The notes below the pieces were generated by a model. That model was given only the letters and a program-made list of their open reading frames with translations, had not been told where the DNA came from and did no database searches. From NCBI GenBank assembly GCA_009923125.1, contig RFUD01000103.1, positions 1 through 7,620 on the forward strand: a stretch of DNA of 7,620 bases, given 5' to 3'. The DNA comes from Planctomycetia bacterium. GTDB taxonomy: Bacteria > Planctomycetota > Planctomycetia > Pirellulales > UBA1268. Below, piece after piece: positions 6,993 to 7,620 of the stretch. The position numbers and the translations under genes are program-made. Positions within the stretch are counted from its first letter, which is position 1. Each line of letters starts with the position of its first letter.

Positions 6993-7620
6993 CGGACCGC
7001 CAGCATCCTTTCGAGGGCGGTGAGCGCCCACTGCGCCGTCTCGTCGTCCACCCGGATCACGTTCACGGGCTTTCCCCGCTCGAGATGCTCGAGGCTCCAG
7101 CAGAGGTGGGCGAGATCGATGCGATACATCGTGGCGCACATGCAGACCACCGGCGAGAGAAACCGGATCGTCTGCTCGGGGTGGTTGTGCTCCAGCCGCT
7201 TGACGAGGTGGAGTTCCGTGCCGATCGCCCACGTCGTGCCCGGCGGCGCCTGCTCGACCTGCTTGAGGATGTAGCTCGTGGAGCCGACGAGGTCGGCCTT
7301 GTCCACGACCTCCATCGAGCACTCGGGGTGCACGAGCACCTTCACGCCCGGGAGGTTCGCCCGCATCGCATCGACGTGCTCCGGCTTGAACATCGCGTGC
7401 ACGCTGCAATGCCCCTGCCAGAGGATCACGCGGCTCTTCTTCAGTTGATCGGCCGTGTTTCCGCCGAGCGCTGGATCGTGCGGATTCCACACGCACATCT
7501 CATCGAGCCCCACGCCCATCGTCCGGGCCGTGTTCCGCCCGAGGTGCTGATCGGGGAAGAACAGCACGCGCTTCGTCTTCGCGAACGCCCAGTCGAGCAC
7601 GGCCCGGGCGTTGCTCGACG
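6989..7620 (-). CDS. nadA: Quinolinate synthase NadA, C-terminal part (5' end outside window)
   Basis: NadA condenses iminoaspartate with dihydroxyacetone phosphate to quinolinate, a cytoplasmic step of de novo NAD synthesis, and carries an oxygen-sensitive [4Fe-4S] cluster held by three Cys. About 210 C-terminal residues are present and the frame is open through the right edge, beginning with SSNA, as in the conserved TSSNA motif. Further motifs are FFPDQHLGRNTA, LWQGHCSVH (second cluster Cys), VLVHPEC, VGSTSYI, WAIGTELHLVKRL and CMCATMYRIDLAHL (third cluster Cys), ending ALERMLAVR. As I recall them, the HCSVH and RIDLPHLLWSLE-type segments are closest to the Bacillus subtilis form rather than the shorter Thermotoga form. 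The first cluster Cys lies outside the window. The apparent start at GTG 7600 is internal. No nadB or nadC is visible. The downstream gene overlaps it by ATGA. Confidence 0.96.
   Translation of the reverse strand, partial: SSNARAVLDWAFAKTKRVLFFPDQHLGRNTARTMGVGLDEMCVWNPHDPALGGNTADQLKKSRVILWQGHCSVHAMFKPEHVDAMRANLPGVKVLVHPECSMEVVDKADLVGSTSYILKQVEQAPPGTTWAIGTELHLVKRLEHNHPEQTIRFLSPVVCMCATMYRIDLAHLCWSLEHLERGKPVNVIRVDDETAQWALTALERMLAVR

Noticed and set aside
6993..7496. N-terminal extension of the exported protein back to 7496
   Set aside because: This stretch is the shadow of nadA in another frame, and extending the protein would bury the clear signal peptide that starts at 6992.

Overview
The window is GC-rich bacterial DNA with five protein-coding genes, three complete and two cut by the window edges. 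An exported WD40 propeller, a large exported toroid-plus-carbohydrate-module protein and the general codon style suggest a planctomycete (Planctomycetota, perhaps Pirellulales-like). This is inferred from gene style; there is no rRNA or marker gene here to prove it.

Layout. Positions 1-1105 (minus) hold an exported WD40 beta-propeller protein. Its C-terminal tail is a perfect 12-bp tandem repeat encoding (Ala-Glu-Lys-Pro)n that runs off the left edge. A 78-bp divergent spacer, with overlapping -10-like boxes facing both ways, separates it from a plus-strand pair at 1184-4388: an L-fucose/D-arabinose isomerase-like protein and, 19 bp later, a xylulokinase-like FGGY sugar kinase. Next comes a roughly 190-bp non-coding spacer (4389-4580) with two hairpins; the second, a perfect 9-bp stem, lies between convergent genes and looks like a shared terminator. 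From the right edge, on the minus strand, nadA (quinolinate synthase, 5' end outside the window) overlaps by ATGA with an 803-residue exported protein. That protein combines an alpha/alpha-toroid (heparinase/alginate-lyase-like) N-terminus, beta-sandwich middle and carbohydrate-binding-like C-terminus.

How the genes may work together. The isomerase and kinase form a simple catabolic module (aldose to ketulose to ketulose phosphate), with the putative metal triad and catalytic Asp visible. The exported toroid protein could attack or bind a polysaccharide outside the cytoplasm, which would fit a sugar-using lifestyle, but it is transcribed with nadA rather than with the sugar genes, so any link is inference. 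No mobile element, CRISPR array, tRNA or rRNA was seen. Nothing here clearly forms a new defence or mobile system. The points most worth a second look are the identical-copy tail repeat, the unassigned sugar pathway, the uncharacterised exported protein coupled to nadA, and the hairpin-rich spacer.
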